DNA from: Methanobacteriota archaeon
Lineage (GTDB): Archaea; Thermoplasmatota; Poseidoniia; Poseidoniales; Poseidoniaceae
Assembly (NCBI GenBank): GCA_002720095.2
Contig: PBGP02000022.1
Coordinates: 62,001 to 126,000 of the forward strand
Direction: 5' to 3'
Length of the DNA: 64,000 nucleotides
Part shown: positions 9,095 through 17,726 of the stretch, piece after piece
How positions within the stretch are numbered: the stretch's first letter is position 1
Layout of the letters: the number at the start of each line of letters is the position of its first letter
The notes under the pieces: model-generated
Told to the model about the DNA's origin: nothing
The model's input: only the letters and a program-made list of their open reading frames with translations
Databases searched by the model: none
Program-made: the position numbers and the translations under genes

Positions 9095-10033
9095 ATGCCA
9101 ATCCGCAGAGGTCGCAAAGAGTCCAAAGAAAATCTGGAAAATCATGACTCGATAAGTAATGCTTTCGAGGAACGTAGAGCCTTGATGGAGTCTGAAGGGC
9201 AGTTACCTCAAAGAATCAAAAGAAGTGATGATATAGATCAAGAGCGAATTCGCCGAGAACTAGAGGAAGGCGGTGATTTGCAAAAAATGTTAGGCATCGA
9301 ACAAAATCTTTCAAATCAACAACAAGAGAGTTTGCAAAGATTGGAATCTAAATGGATGTCTGGATTACAAGGTACATACAATGCTGCGGAAGAAGAGAGA
9401 AAACCATTAATGATTTCTTTTGATGATGAAGACAACTTACAACATACAGATATTGGAAGTGTGTCGATTCTAGGAAACGATTTTGATGGTGGTGAGGAAA
9501 TTAGACTAGAATACCCTGGAAAAGGAACTGAATTTTACACACTAGATTATGAAGATGATTCGGGTTGGAGAAAAGGAAAAACTCCTGAACACACTGCTAG
9601 AAATATAGCATCAATAATCAATAAAAGAAGTTCATTAGTACATGCATTTTCTGAATCACATAAAATTATTTTTGAATTACGGGATTCGTCATTAAATCCA
9701 GATTCACTCGTAATTTATGTCGATGACCCAGGAGGCAAGGATATGATTGCAGAAAAACAAGGAATTCAGTTAGATTCCAGAGGAATAACTCTCCAAGATT
9801 ATCAAGAGGTGATTAAACTAGCGCTTGCAGACGGAATAATTACTCCTAGTGAAGATCAAATGCTGTGGTCAATGAGAGAAGTTTTAGGAATTTCTGAGGA
9901 CGAGCATGTGCATATTGTTAGGGCTATGTTTGGTGACGATGTTTTGAAAGAGTGCACTTATTGTAACTCAATGGCTTCACTATATCCAGAACATAAGGCT
10001 TGGTTCTGTGATAGTTGTCAGAATTGGGTTTAA
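9095..10033 (+). CDS. TerB-like domain protein with C-terminal zinc ribbon
   Basis: No named family recognised for the whole 312-residue protein. Residues 1-100 are charged and helical (coiled-coil-like, rich in Glu, Arg, Gln). Residues about 105-220 look like a beta-rich domain. About 225-280 (YQEVIKLALADGIITPSED...LGISEDEH) has the spacing of the TerB-like helical domain, a protein-interaction fold. The C-terminus carries CTYC and CDSC, a zinc ribbon. It precedes the MamK-like actin by 69 bases on the same strand, so a filament-associated role is a testable guess. An AT-rich stretch precedes ATG 9095, suggesting a short leader. Confidence 0.65.
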   Translation: MPIRRGRKESKENLENHDSISNAFEERRALMESEGQLPQRIKRSDDIDQERIRRELEEGGDLQKMLGIEQNLSNQQQESLQRLESKWMSGLQGTYNAAEEERKPLMISFDDEDNLQHTDIGSVSILGNDFDGGEEIRLEYPGKGTEFYTLDYEDDSGWRKGKTPEHTARNIASIINKRSSLVHAFSESHKIIFELRDSSLNPDSLVIYVDDPGGKDMIAEKQGIQLDSRGITLQDYQEVIKLALADGIITPSEDQMLWSMREVLGISEDEHVHIVRAMFGDDVLKECTYCNSMASLYPEHKAWFCDSCQNWV

Positions 10034-10102
10034 TCTGTAAATTTAAAATTTTAATATTTGAGCAAGTTGATAAACCTACACCGTTAGGAGCGTACGGTAG
10101 AG

Positions 10103-11131
10103 ATGGCGAAAGAAGAAACATTGTACATTGGTGTAGATTTAGGTACGTTTCGTTCAGTAATGGTTTCAAGTGCTGGACACGAAGAAGAATTATTAACTGT
10201 TATTGGGACACCAAAAGATGCTATTGCTAGAAATTTTTTAAGAAGAGATGTGCTATTTGGCGAAGAAGCACTCAAAAATAGATTGGCCTTGAACTTATAT
10301 CGCCCATTACAACATGGTGTCATTAAAGATAGTCAAGAAGATAAAAAATTCATTGCTCACTTTATACACCACATGATTGAGTTGGCTAACCCAGAAGAAT
10401 ATGACAATGTAGTGGCCGTTATAGGTGCTCCAGCTGAAGCTAGTTTTGTAGATAAAACAGCAATTTTTGATGCAGCTGCTGGTTCTGTGAATGCTTGTAT
10501 GATAATTTCAGAACCTTTCGCTGTAGCATATGCTTTAGATATGATAGAACATACATTAGTTATAGACATTGGAGCTGGAACAACAGATATCTGTAGAGTA
10601 TATGGTACAATTCCCGAACCAGATGATCAACTTCACATGTCTTATGCTGGAGATTATATTGATGATCAACTCATCAAAGAAATTCAAAAGAAGTATAACG
10701 GTGCTCAAATTACAAAGGACATGGCTCGCAGATGGAAGGAAGAACATAGTTTTACTAAAATTGCAATGCCGAAAAAACCTGTTTTAGTCGATTTTAGTGT
10801 CGAGGGGAAAGCCATGCGATTAGATATTACCGATTGTATAGCTATTGCTTGTGAAACCATAATTGAGCCCATTGTATCTAATGTCAAATCATTAATCAGT
10901 TCTGCAAACCCAGAATATCATGACCAATTCAGACAGAATATGATACTAGGTGGGGGCGGCAGCGGAATTAAAGGACTAGGTGCTATGATAGAATCAAAAC
11001 TGTCTGATTTAGGTGATGTTAAAGTACATACTGTTGACGACCCAATTAAACTAGGAGCCTTAGGTGGTTTAAGATTAAGTATGGAAGTCCCACAAGATTT
11101 ATGGAAAAATTTAACATTATCTTCCAGATAG
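10103..11131 (+). CDS. MamK/MreB-like actin-family filament ATPase
   Basis: The 342-residue protein has the complete actin/HSP70 ATPase signature: phosphate-1 YIGVDLGTFRS (8-18), connect-1 ISEPFAVAYALD (135-146), phosphate-2 VIDIGAGTTDIC (153-164), adenosine motif LGGGGSGIKGLG (near 288) and connect-2 GALGGLRL. The detail resembles MamK, the magnetosome filament, more than MreB or crenactin: VIGTPKD near 33, the GTIPEPDDQ...AGDYIDDQL block after phosphate-2, and a C-terminus like LPxxxWxxL. It lacks HSP70 substrate domains. Nothing magnetosome-like is nearby, so the function is open: cell shape, organelle or plasmid positioning. Follows a TerB-like protein on the same strand. Confidence 0.85.
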   Translation: MAKEETLYIGVDLGTFRSVMVSSAGHEEELLTVIGTPKDAIARNFLRRDVLFGEEALKNRLALNLYRPLQHGVIKDSQEDKKFIAHFIHHMIELANPEEYDNVVAVIGAPAEASFVDKTAIFDAAAGSVNACMIISEPFAVAYALDMIEHTLVIDIGAGTTDICRVYGTIPEPDDQLHMSYAGDYIDDQLIKEIQKKYNGAQITKDMARRWKEEHSFTKIAMPKKPVLVDFSVEGKAMRLDITDCIAIACETIIEPIVSNVKSLISSANPEYHDQFRQNMILGGGGSGIKGLGAMIESKLSDLGDVKVHTVDDPIKLGALGGLRLSMEVPQDLWKNLTLSSR

Positions 11132-11134
11132 TTA

Positions 11135-11734
11135 CTATTCTTCTTCAGTAAATGAATTTATTGTTAATTCCGAAACGAGGTAATCGTTACAAGTGGGACA
11201 TTTTAAATCAATACCAAATTTTGTTACATCTATTGCTAAAATTGATTCACAATTGTGACAACTAACAACAGTCTCTCTGTTTAATCTCATCGCCTCATAA
11301 TTAATTTTGAGTCCTTGATACCAACCTTTAAAGATTGGATCTCTTAAAATCCTGAGTCTTTTCCAGCTAGAAGACGTTGCTAATAAAAATAGCACACCAG
11401 AAAGTAAATATGAAAAATCACCAAATGATAAGCCGAGAGCTAGACAAAATACAGACATTGAACCAAACAGAACAGAGCAAATTAGTAAATTCAACATAGC
11501 TGGCATAATTGCATTTTTTGACTTCTTTTTGAATGATGACCACACAGTTAATTGTGTGGCAATGAAGAAATATACGATTCCAAGAATAATCATAGAGTTT
11601 ATGTTCAAAATCAAAGTCAAAATTATGAATAGAATTGCGGTAAAAACTAGCGAAAAAGATATTTGTCTATGCAAACTTTCCATAGGACCTTCCCATTGAT
11701 GTGGATTAGTCCCTGCTGGAATTAGTTCTTCCAT
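11135..11734 (-). CDS. Membrane protein with C-terminal zinc ribbon
   Basis: Function unknown. Four hydrophobic segments are visible (FSLVFTAILFIILTL, IILGIVYFFIATQL, LLICSVLFGSMSVFCLAL, YLLSGVLFLLATS), then a soluble tail with CHNC...CPTC, a zinc ribbon facing presumably the cytoplasm. The start is taken as ATG 11734 (MEELIPAGTN), about 25 bases below an AT-rich GAAAGTATGACA on the coding strand; an in-frame ATG at 11770 would add 12 residues. Tail-to-tail with the actin gene, 3 bases apart. Confidence 0.7.
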   Translation of the reverse strand: MEELIPAGTNPHQWEGPMESLHRQISFSLVFTAILFIILTLILNINSMIILGIVYFFIATQLTVWSSFKKKSKNAIMPAMLNLLICSVLFGSMSVFCLALGLSFGDFSYLLSGVLFLLATSSSWKRLRILRDPIFKGWYQGLKINYEAMRLNRETVVSCHNCESILAIDVTKFGIDLKCPTCNDYLVSELTINSFTEEE

Positions 11735-11822
11735 ACTACACACCCAAAATGTCATACTTTCTGAACCCATCGAGAGTTATGTAGACCGTTTTGCTTTTGA
11801 TAGATGATAATCACGCTAGTGC

Positions 11823-13019
11823 ATGCGCGATAATGATGACCTTGCTGTTGACATAAAAGGAGATTGTTTTAGCGGTAAAAAAATTTTATTTGGTATTACA
11901 GGCGGTATTGCAGCTTCTGAGAGTATCAAGTTAATACGAGAATTGAGGAGATTTCAACCAAATATCACCATTATTATGACGAAATCCGCTCAAAAAATAA
12001 TCACACCATTAGCAGTTTCTTGGGCTGGAGATTGTGAAATTATTACAGATTGGGAACATCAAATGTCCGGATTATCAAACTATGACGGTATTCTTGTTTC
12101 ACCTTGCACAAGAAATTTTTTATCAAAATTAGTATCTGGTGTTATCGACTCACCGCTGATGATGGCTATTGCAGCAGCCGAGTACAATAACATACCTGTA
12201 ATGATCGTCCCGAGCATGCACCAATCACTTGCAGATAATGAAAAAACTCAACATTTATGCAATCAAATAGAAGGGAGATATTCAAAAATTCTATGGGGCG
12301 AAAAAACAGAAAATAAGTATAAACAACCAAATTCTATAGAAATTGTCGCTAACTTTGCTAACCATGTCAATTCTTACTTAAAAAATAGAAAAAATATTGT
12401 TGTTACACTTGGGTCTACAACTACTATGATTGATGACATAAGATATGTTAAAAATACGTCAAGCGGTGAAACTGGTTATGAAATTGCCTCAAGATTATTC
12501 AGATGGGGGCATGATGTAACAATCGTGGCTGGGGAGACAAATCATAAACCTGAATTCAACATACCACTAGAAATAAAATGCCCTAATCCAGAAGAGATGC
12601 TAAAAGAACTGATTGCTCTGTCTAAATGCTCGATTGATGTTTGGATTCATGCTGCTGCCGTTCTCGACTACATACACAATGAACCAATTATTGGAAAAAT
12701 AGCAAGTGGTAGTGACAATATTACTTTTTCATTAACTAAGTACAAAAAACATTTAATTGAATTAGAGAAAATAGTTAAAAAATCCTTTAGGGTTGCATTT
12801 AAGTTAGAGTCTAATATTACATTAAAACAACTAATTTCAAAGTCATCATCGTTCGTAGTGAAGAATAACCTAGATGCTGTAATTGCCAATAGGCTAGAAG
12901 ATTTAAATCAAACAGACAAGAATAGAGCCCATTTAATTTTGAGAAATGGTGATCACTTCGCCATCCCTAACTTAAAAGAATTATCTAATGCAATCAGGCA
13001 ACTTATAGATAACAATTAA
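11823..13019 (+). CDS. coaBC: Phosphopantothenoylcysteine decarboxylase / phosphopantothenate-cysteine ligase
   Basis: Bifunctional CoA-biosynthesis enzyme of normal length (398 residues). The N-terminal flavin-dependent CoaC half begins GKKILFGITGGIAASES and holds LVSPCTRNFLSKLVSGV and VPSMHQSL. The C-terminal CoaB ligase starts near residue 190 with VVTLGSTTTMIDDIRYVKNTSSG, includes the NxSSGxxG nucleotide motif, and continues with AAAVLDY and a VANRLED segment. It makes 4'-phosphopantetheine from phosphopantothenate and cysteine. UbiX-type flavin prenyltransferases share the CoaC fold, but the fused CoaB domain rules that out. Upstream of ProRS on the same strand, 36 bases apart. Confidence 0.95.
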   Translation: MRDNDDLAVDIKGDCFSGKKILFGITGGIAASESIKLIRELRRFQPNITIIMTKSAQKIITPLAVSWAGDCEIITDWEHQMSGLSNYDGILVSPCTRNFLSKLVSGVIDSPLMMAIAAAEYNNIPVMIVPSMHQSLADNEKTQHLCNQIEGRYSKILWGEKTENKYKQPNSIEIVANFANHVNSYLKNRKNIVVTLGSTTTMIDDIRYVKNTSSGETGYEIASRLFRWGHDVTIVAGETNHKPEFNIPLEIKCPNPEEMLKELIALSKCSIDVWIHAAAVLDYIHNEPIIGKIASGSDNITFSLTKYKKHLIELEKIVKKSFRVAFKLESNITLKQLISKSSSFVVKNNLDAVIANRLEDLNQTDKNRAHLILRNGDHFAIPNLKELSNAIRQLIDNN

Positions 13020-13055
13020 AATAAATTCAATTGAAGGTACATATGAGGGAATCGA

Positions 13056-14582
13056 ATGGTAAACCAAAAAAATAAAGCCAAGAGTGGAATCCCTCCTAAG
13101 TCTGACTTTAATGACTGGTATCCATTCATTGTTGAAGCATCAGGCATGATAGACAAAAGGTATCCTATTAAAGGAATGGATGTATGGAGGCCATTCGGAT
13201 GGAAAACAATGAAACTAATAGACAGTCACACACACAAGGAAATGGAGGATACAAATCATGGTGAATGCAACTTTCCATTGTTAATTCCCGAGGATTTATT
13301 AGAAAAAGAAAATAGATTAGTATCATTACTTAAGAGGGCAAGGGAGCAAGGTGTAAATCCTGAAGATTTAAGAAATGACGAAGAAGAAGCAGGTTTCAAA
13401 AAAGAAGTTTATTGGGTTAAACATGCTGGAGAGAATAAATTAGATATCCCCATGTTTCTAAGGCCGACCTCAGAAACCGCAATGTATACAATGTTTCCAT
13501 TGTGGATAAGGAGTCATGCAGATTTACCATTAAAAATTTACCAAATTGTTAACACGTTTAGATACGAAACAAAACAAACAAGGTCATTCATTAGGGTAAG
13601 AGAAATTCATTTCTTCGAAGCTCATACTGCACACGTTGATGAAGAGGATGCGACAAAACAAATTAATGAAGATTTAGAAATAGTGTCTAGATTAATGGAA
13701 AAATTTGCTCTCCCCACAATTATCTCACGCAGACCAACTTGGGACACATTTCCTGGTGCATGGTACACTATTGCAATAGACGTTATTATGCCCAATGGTA
13801 GAACTCTGCAGGTTGCTAGTGTTCACCACTATCGTGATCAATGGGCTAAAGCATTCAATATTAGATATGAAAATATTGAAGGTGGACAATCTTACGTTCA
13901 CCAAACAACTTATGGGATGTCGGAAAGGCTATTGGGAGCAATTATTGGTGTCCATGGAGATGACTCTGGATTAGTTCTTCCCCCCGACGTTAGCCCATTT
14001 CAAATTGTACTAATTCCTATTATTTCAAAAGACAATTCAGAAATAATCATGAATAAGATAAACGACATCTCAAATAAACTGCGATCAGTAGGATTAAGGA
14101 CACATTTAGATGAAAGAAAAATCAGACCAGGTCAAAAATATTACGATTGGGAGTTAAAGGGAATACCACTAAGACTAGATTTCGGAGGTAGAGATCTCAA
14201 GGCTAATACAATTATGTGTACCACCAGATTAGGTGATAAAGAAATAATATCACTCGACAATCTAGAAGACAAAGTTATTGAAATAATAGAAGATTTTAAA
14301 CAAAAACTTATCATAAACTCTAAAATTAAAAATGAGAAGGCTATAATTCGTTTACCCTCACTAGAGCATAGTTCTGGTAAATGGAAATTAACAGACGAAA
14401 TTAGCGCAAATAAAGTATATTGGGCTCCTTTCGAAGGCAATGATTCAGATGCAGAAATTGTAGAGAAAATGACTTCATTGACATTCTTAGGTGAATCTCT
14501 TGAAGAACTATCAAACGAAATGGAGTGTTGTATTACTGGAAAATTAACTAAGAAGAAGGTATTTCTAGCTAAAACTTACTAA
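13056..14582 (+). CDS. proS: Prolyl-tRNA synthetase (archaeal/eukaryotic type)
   Basis: Class II synthetase of 508 residues charging tRNA-Pro. Visible motifs are FNDWYPFIVEASGMID, the motif-1 region MDVWRPFGWK, LRPTSETAMYTMF, the motif-2 loop NTFRYETKQTRSFIRVREIHF.EAHTAH, HQTTYGMSERLLGAII (motif 3) and the anticodon-binding domain with HLDERKIRPGQKYYDWE. The C-terminal extra domain of the archaeal type is present and ends in a KTY sequence close to the typical terminal Tyr. GAGGGAAT precedes ATG 13056. It overlaps the convergent membrane-protein gene by 4 bases. Confidence 0.97.
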   Translation: MVNQKNKAKSGIPPKSDFNDWYPFIVEASGMIDKRYPIKGMDVWRPFGWKTMKLIDSHTHKEMEDTNHGECNFPLLIPEDLLEKENRLVSLLKRAREQGVNPEDLRNDEEEAGFKKEVYWVKHAGENKLDIPMFLRPTSETAMYTMFPLWIRSHADLPLKIYQIVNTFRYETKQTRSFIRVREIHFFEAHTAHVDEEDATKQINEDLEIVSRLMEKFALPTIISRRPTWDTFPGAWYTIAIDVIMPNGRTLQVASVHHYRDQWAKAFNIRYENIEGGQSYVHQTTYGMSERLLGAIIGVHGDDSGLVLPPDVSPFQIVLIPIISKDNSEIIMNKINDISNKLRSVGLRTHLDERKIRPGQKYYDWELKGIPLRLDFGGRDLKANTIMCTTRLGDKEIISLDNLEDKVIEIIEDFKQKLIINSKIKNEKAIIRLPSLEHSSGKWKLTDEISANKVYWAPFEGNDSDAEIVEKMTSLTFLGESLEELSNEMECCITGKLTKKKVFLAKTY

Positions 14583-15151
14583 TTTTTACTGTACATTCTC
14601 AATTGAATTCCAATGAATAATAATATAACTCCAAATATTATTAATATTATAGTCGGAATACCAAAGCTACCAGAATAAACCCACCCTTCTGTGTGATTTA
14701 ACCTACCAATTGCTAACCAGCTTAATCGATCAGCACCTTCGATACATACCCCATTATTTGCTACTATTTTTTCGCATGATTTCAAGAATTTAAAAAATCC
14801 GAAAATATTTAACAGACCACATAAGCTAATAACAGGCCCAGATATCATCATTATTAGTACACTGATTTTTAGCGTTTTGGGTGTTTCATTTATTTCATCG
14901 GGTTTGGGTATCTCAAGAGGAGGTAATTCAGGTAATTCAATTTTTAAAGCATCAGGACTGTCAGAGTGATGTAGTTCAAATGCCAAATTAGATTTTTCTA
15001 ACACCTCTTTATTGTTATCTTCAGCAGGTTCGACTTCAGACATATCAATATTATAAATTCTTGATGCTAAACTGGATAGAATAGGATCATTTGCTGCCTC
15101 GGATAAATCTAACTCGCCATCTAATAGTTTTCTCAATTTTTCATTAGACAT
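14579..15151 (-). CDS. Two-TM membrane protein of unknown function
   Basis: Not recognised. Residues 1-100 are soluble and acidic (MSNEKLRKLLDGELDLSE..., a PELPPLEIPKP linker), followed by TM1 (LKISVLIMMISGPVISLCGLL), an extracytoplasmic loop with two Cys that could form a disulfide, and TM2 near the end (IPTIILIIFGVILLFIGIQL). ATG 15151 is preferred over a GTG-like upstream extension to 15175 because the helical N-terminus starts there. Sits between ProRS and the pentose phosphate operon with 58 bases to tal. Confidence 0.65.
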   Translation of the reverse strand: MSNEKLRKLLDGELDLSEAANDPILSSLASRIYNIDMSEVEPAEDNNKEVLEKSNLAFELHHSDSPDALKIELPELPPLEIPKPDEINETPKTLKISVLIMMISGPVISLCGLLNIFGFFKFLKSCEKIVANNGVCIEGADRLSWLAIGRLNHTEGWVYSGSFGIPTIILIIFGVILLFIGIQLRMYSKN

Positions 15152-15209
15152 TGCTCTCCCCCTATTCACTCCCAATCAATCATTACTGAATAACTTATCA
15201 CATCAAAAA

Positions 15210-15872
15210 TTAGGCGTTCCCAGCATCTTCAACATCAGCCCAATCAGATAAAAACCTTTCAATACCACTATCTGTCAGAGGGTGTTTCATTAATTGTCTA
15301 AAAATATTAGTTGGCATAGTGGCTGTGTGTGTTCCTAATTGTAAACATTGTAAAACATGCGTTGGATGCCTTATAGATGCTGCTAAAACTTTAGTTTTAA
15401 TTTCGGGATAACCAGACCAAATCTGCATTATTTGTGAAATGAGATCAATGCCTTCATGCCCAATATCGTCTAATCTACCCACAAAAGGTGAGACGTACAT
15501 AGCTCCGGCCTTTGCAGCCATTAATGCTTGTGATGCGTTAAAAATTAGTGTTACATTCACTCCTATACCCATGCTAGATAGTTCTTTAGTTGCTATCAAA
15601 CCCTGTGGTGTACAGGGTACCTTAATTATTACATTTTTTGGCAATGCATCTTTTAATTCAATACCTTCTTCAATCATTCCTTTTGCATCCATTGCAGTAA
15701 CTTCTGCTGAAATTGGCCCATCACAAATCTCAGCAATTTCTTTAATTACCTTTTTGAAGTCTCTACCTGATTTCTTTATCAATGATGGGTTTGTTGTAAC
15801 ACCATCTAAAATTCCCCAAGACGCAATTTCTCTTACTTCTTCAACTTCTGCCGTATCTAAAAATAGTTCCAT
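15210..15872 (-). CDS. tal: Transaldolase (TalC/fructose-6-phosphate aldolase type)
   Basis: Transfers dihydroxyacetone units in the non-oxidative pentose phosphate pathway. The 220-residue sequence is the short TalC class: [25 protein letters not shown], the Schiff-base Lys in NVIIKVPCT (residue 84), [32 protein letters not shown] and the C-terminal [12 protein letters not shown]. Whether it is a true transaldolase or an F6P aldolase cannot be told from sequence alone; the adjoining transketolase genes favour transaldolase. It overlaps the transketolase C-subunit gene by one base and is third in the tktN-tktC-tal operon. Confidence 0.95.
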   Translation of the reverse strand: MELFLDTAEVEEVREIASWGILDGVTTNPSLIKKSGRDFKKVIKEIAEICDGPISAEVTAMDAKGMIEEGIELKDALPKNVIIKVPCTPQGLIATKELSSMGIGVNVTLIFNASQALMAAKAGAMYVSPFVGRLDDIGHEGIDLISQIMQIWSGYPEIKTKVLAASIRHPTHVLQCLQLGTHTATMPTNIFRQLMKHPLTDSGIERFLSDWADVEDAGNA

Positions 15873-16810
15873 TATTTCACCTCACTAATCACTTCGACAA
15901 CTGTATCTACTATGTCATTTGTGGAAATATTCAACAATTTTAACATTTCTTCTGCCTGTCCCGATTCTCCAAATCTATCCTTTACACCAATTCTTCTAAG
16001 GATCGTATTCGATTTTTGAGACAGATATTCTGCCACAGAACCTCCAAGCCCACCTATAATGTTATGATCTTCGACTGTGATGAGTGCCTTATATCTACTC
16101 GACAACTTGTCTAATAAGTCAGTATCTATTGGTTTAATTGTATGCATGTCAACAACTGCAACATCGTAACCTATAGAATTCAACAATTCTGCAGCTTCAA
16201 TTGATTTGGAAACCATTACGCCACAAGCGATAATTGCAATGTCACCTCCTTCACGTAAGATAACACCTTTGCCTATTTCTAAACGACTGTCATTTATTTC
16301 ATATATCCTAGGAGTTTTATTTCTTGCAGTTCTGGTATAAGAGGGTGAGTCCTGTTTTAGTAGTTGAATCGTCAATTGTTCAGTACTATTATCATCACAA
16401 GGATGCATTACAATCATGTTTGGTAGGGAACGATAGATAGCAATATCTTCTATAGATTGGGCACTCGATCCATCTGTGCCAGTATGAGTCCCCCCATGAC
16501 TACCGCATATGTGTACAGGCAAATTTGGTCTAGCTATTCCGTTTCGTACTTGTTCGAAAGCCCTCTCTGTAAATATTGCAAATGTACTAGCGAATGGTCT
16601 GTATCCGCTTGATGCTAATCCAGCAGCTACTAGCATCATATTTTGTTCTCCAATACCACAGGAAATTGTTCTATTTGGATACTTCTCTCTAAACCAGCAA
16701 GATTTTGTAGACTTTCCTAAATCTGCTTCGAGAACTATAACTTTCTCATCTGTAGCCATTGAAAGTAGTGCTTTTCCATAACCATCTCTGGACGCTGCGA
16801 GTTCAGTCAA
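15872..16810 (-). CDS. Transketolase, C-terminal subunit
   Basis: Pyrimidine-binding and C-terminal domains of a split thiamine-diphosphate transketolase (312 residues). Seen are [13 protein letters not shown], the conserved Glu region [34 protein letters not shown]-like pattern, [19 protein letters not shown], and [18 protein letters not shown]. The gene starts at TTG 16810 inside the stop of the N-subunit gene (TTGA overlap) with a GGGGGTGG ribosome-binding site, so the two halves are translationally coupled and should form a heterotetramer. Split transketolases are usual in archaea. 1-deoxyxylulose synthase is less likely because the archaeon uses mevalonate-type IPK. Confidence 0.93.
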   Translation of the reverse strand: MTELAASRDGYGKALLSMATDEKVIVLEADLGKSTKSCWFREKYPNRTISCGIGEQNMMLVAAGLASSGYRPFASTFAIFTERAFEQVRNGIARPNLPVHICGSHGGTHTGTDGSSAQSIEDIAIYRSLPNMIVMHPCDDNSTEQLTIQLLKQDSPSYTRTARNKTPRIYEINDSRLEIGKGVILREGGDIAIIACGVMVSKSIEAAELLNSIGYDVAVVDMHTIKPIDTDLLDKLSSRYKALITVEDHNIIGGLGGSVAEYLSQKSNTILRRIGVKDRFGESGQAEEMLKLLNISTNDIVDTVVEVISEVK

Positions 16811-17670
16811 TTATCCACCCCCAATTCAATTAGTGCTGACTTATACTGCTCTTCATTTGGAGCAGCTCCATGAAATTTAGGATTATTTTCCATAAATGAA
16901 ATCCCTTTACCTTTAACAGTATTTGCAATTAATACAGAGGGTAAATTATTATTATTTTTCAACCAATTAAGTCCATCCAGTATTTCATTCATATTATGGC
17001 CATCAATTTCCTTAACTTCCCAACCAAAACTTGACCATTTCTTAGGAATATCGAACAGTCTCATCTGAGTATTGACGAAATCGTCATTTTGTATTCTGTT
17101 ACAATCTAAAATTACCTTCAAATTACCAACTTCATGGTGCCGAGAAGCCATGATAGCCTCCCAAACTGATCCTTCTTGTATTTCCCCATCACCAAGCATA
17201 ACGTAACAATTTCTTGTGGAATTGTCCAATCTTGCTGCCAGTGCACACCCTAATCCAAAAGACAAGCCCATGCCAAGTGAACCCGCACTAAAATCAACTC
17301 CAGGGGTGAATTTCATATCTACATGACCTTGGCAAATACCACCAAGTTCCCTGTATGAAAGTAAATCTTTTTCTTTGATAAAACCAACTTTTGATAGTAT
17401 GGAGTACAGTCCTGGGCTAGCATGACCTTTAGACAAAATAAAACGATCTCTGTCTGACCACTCAGGGTCATCAACCCTAAATCTTAATTGTGTACAGTAT
17501 AATGCAACTAAAAGATCAATTTCTGATAATGATCCACCAGGATGGCCAGCTTGTGCCCTGTAAACCATTTTGAGAATGTCAATTCTACATTTTCTAGATA
17601 TTTCCTCTAATTCGACTACTAAATCTGATACGTCAAGTTTCTTCAACTGGCTTAAATCCATAACAAACAT
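16807..17670 (-). CDS. Transketolase, N-terminal (ThDP-binding) subunit
   Basis: Thiamine-diphosphate domain of the split transketolase, 287 residues. Diagnostic are YRAQAGHPGGSLSEIDLL, LSKGHASPGLYS, the SAGSLGMGLSFGLGCALAAR segment and the ThDP motif MLGDGEIQEGSVWEA...LDCNRIQND, with KGKGISFMENN near the C-terminus. ATG 17670 has AAGGATG just upstream; an alternative ATG lies at 17661. First gene of the tktN-tktC-tal unit, which would interconvert hexose, pentose and tetrose phosphates without an oxidative branch being visible in the window. Confidence 0.94.
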   Translation of the reverse strand: MFVMDLSQLKKLDVSDLVVELEEISRKCRIDILKMVYRAQAGHPGGSLSEIDLLVALYCTQLRFRVDDPEWSDRDRFILSKGHASPGLYSILSKVGFIKEKDLLSYRELGGICQGHVDMKFTPGVDFSAGSLGMGLSFGLGCALAARLDNSTRNCYVMLGDGEIQEGSVWEAIMASRHHEVGNLKVILDCNRIQNDDFVNTQMRLFDIPKKWSSFGWEVKEIDGHNMNEILDGLNWLKNNNNLPSVLIANTVKGKGISFMENNPKFHGAAPNEEQYKSALIELGVDN

Positions 17671-17726
17671 TACATCCTTGACTGTAGAGCCTTTGATTCT
17701 TTCTTGAATGCATTTTGATTTGAATT

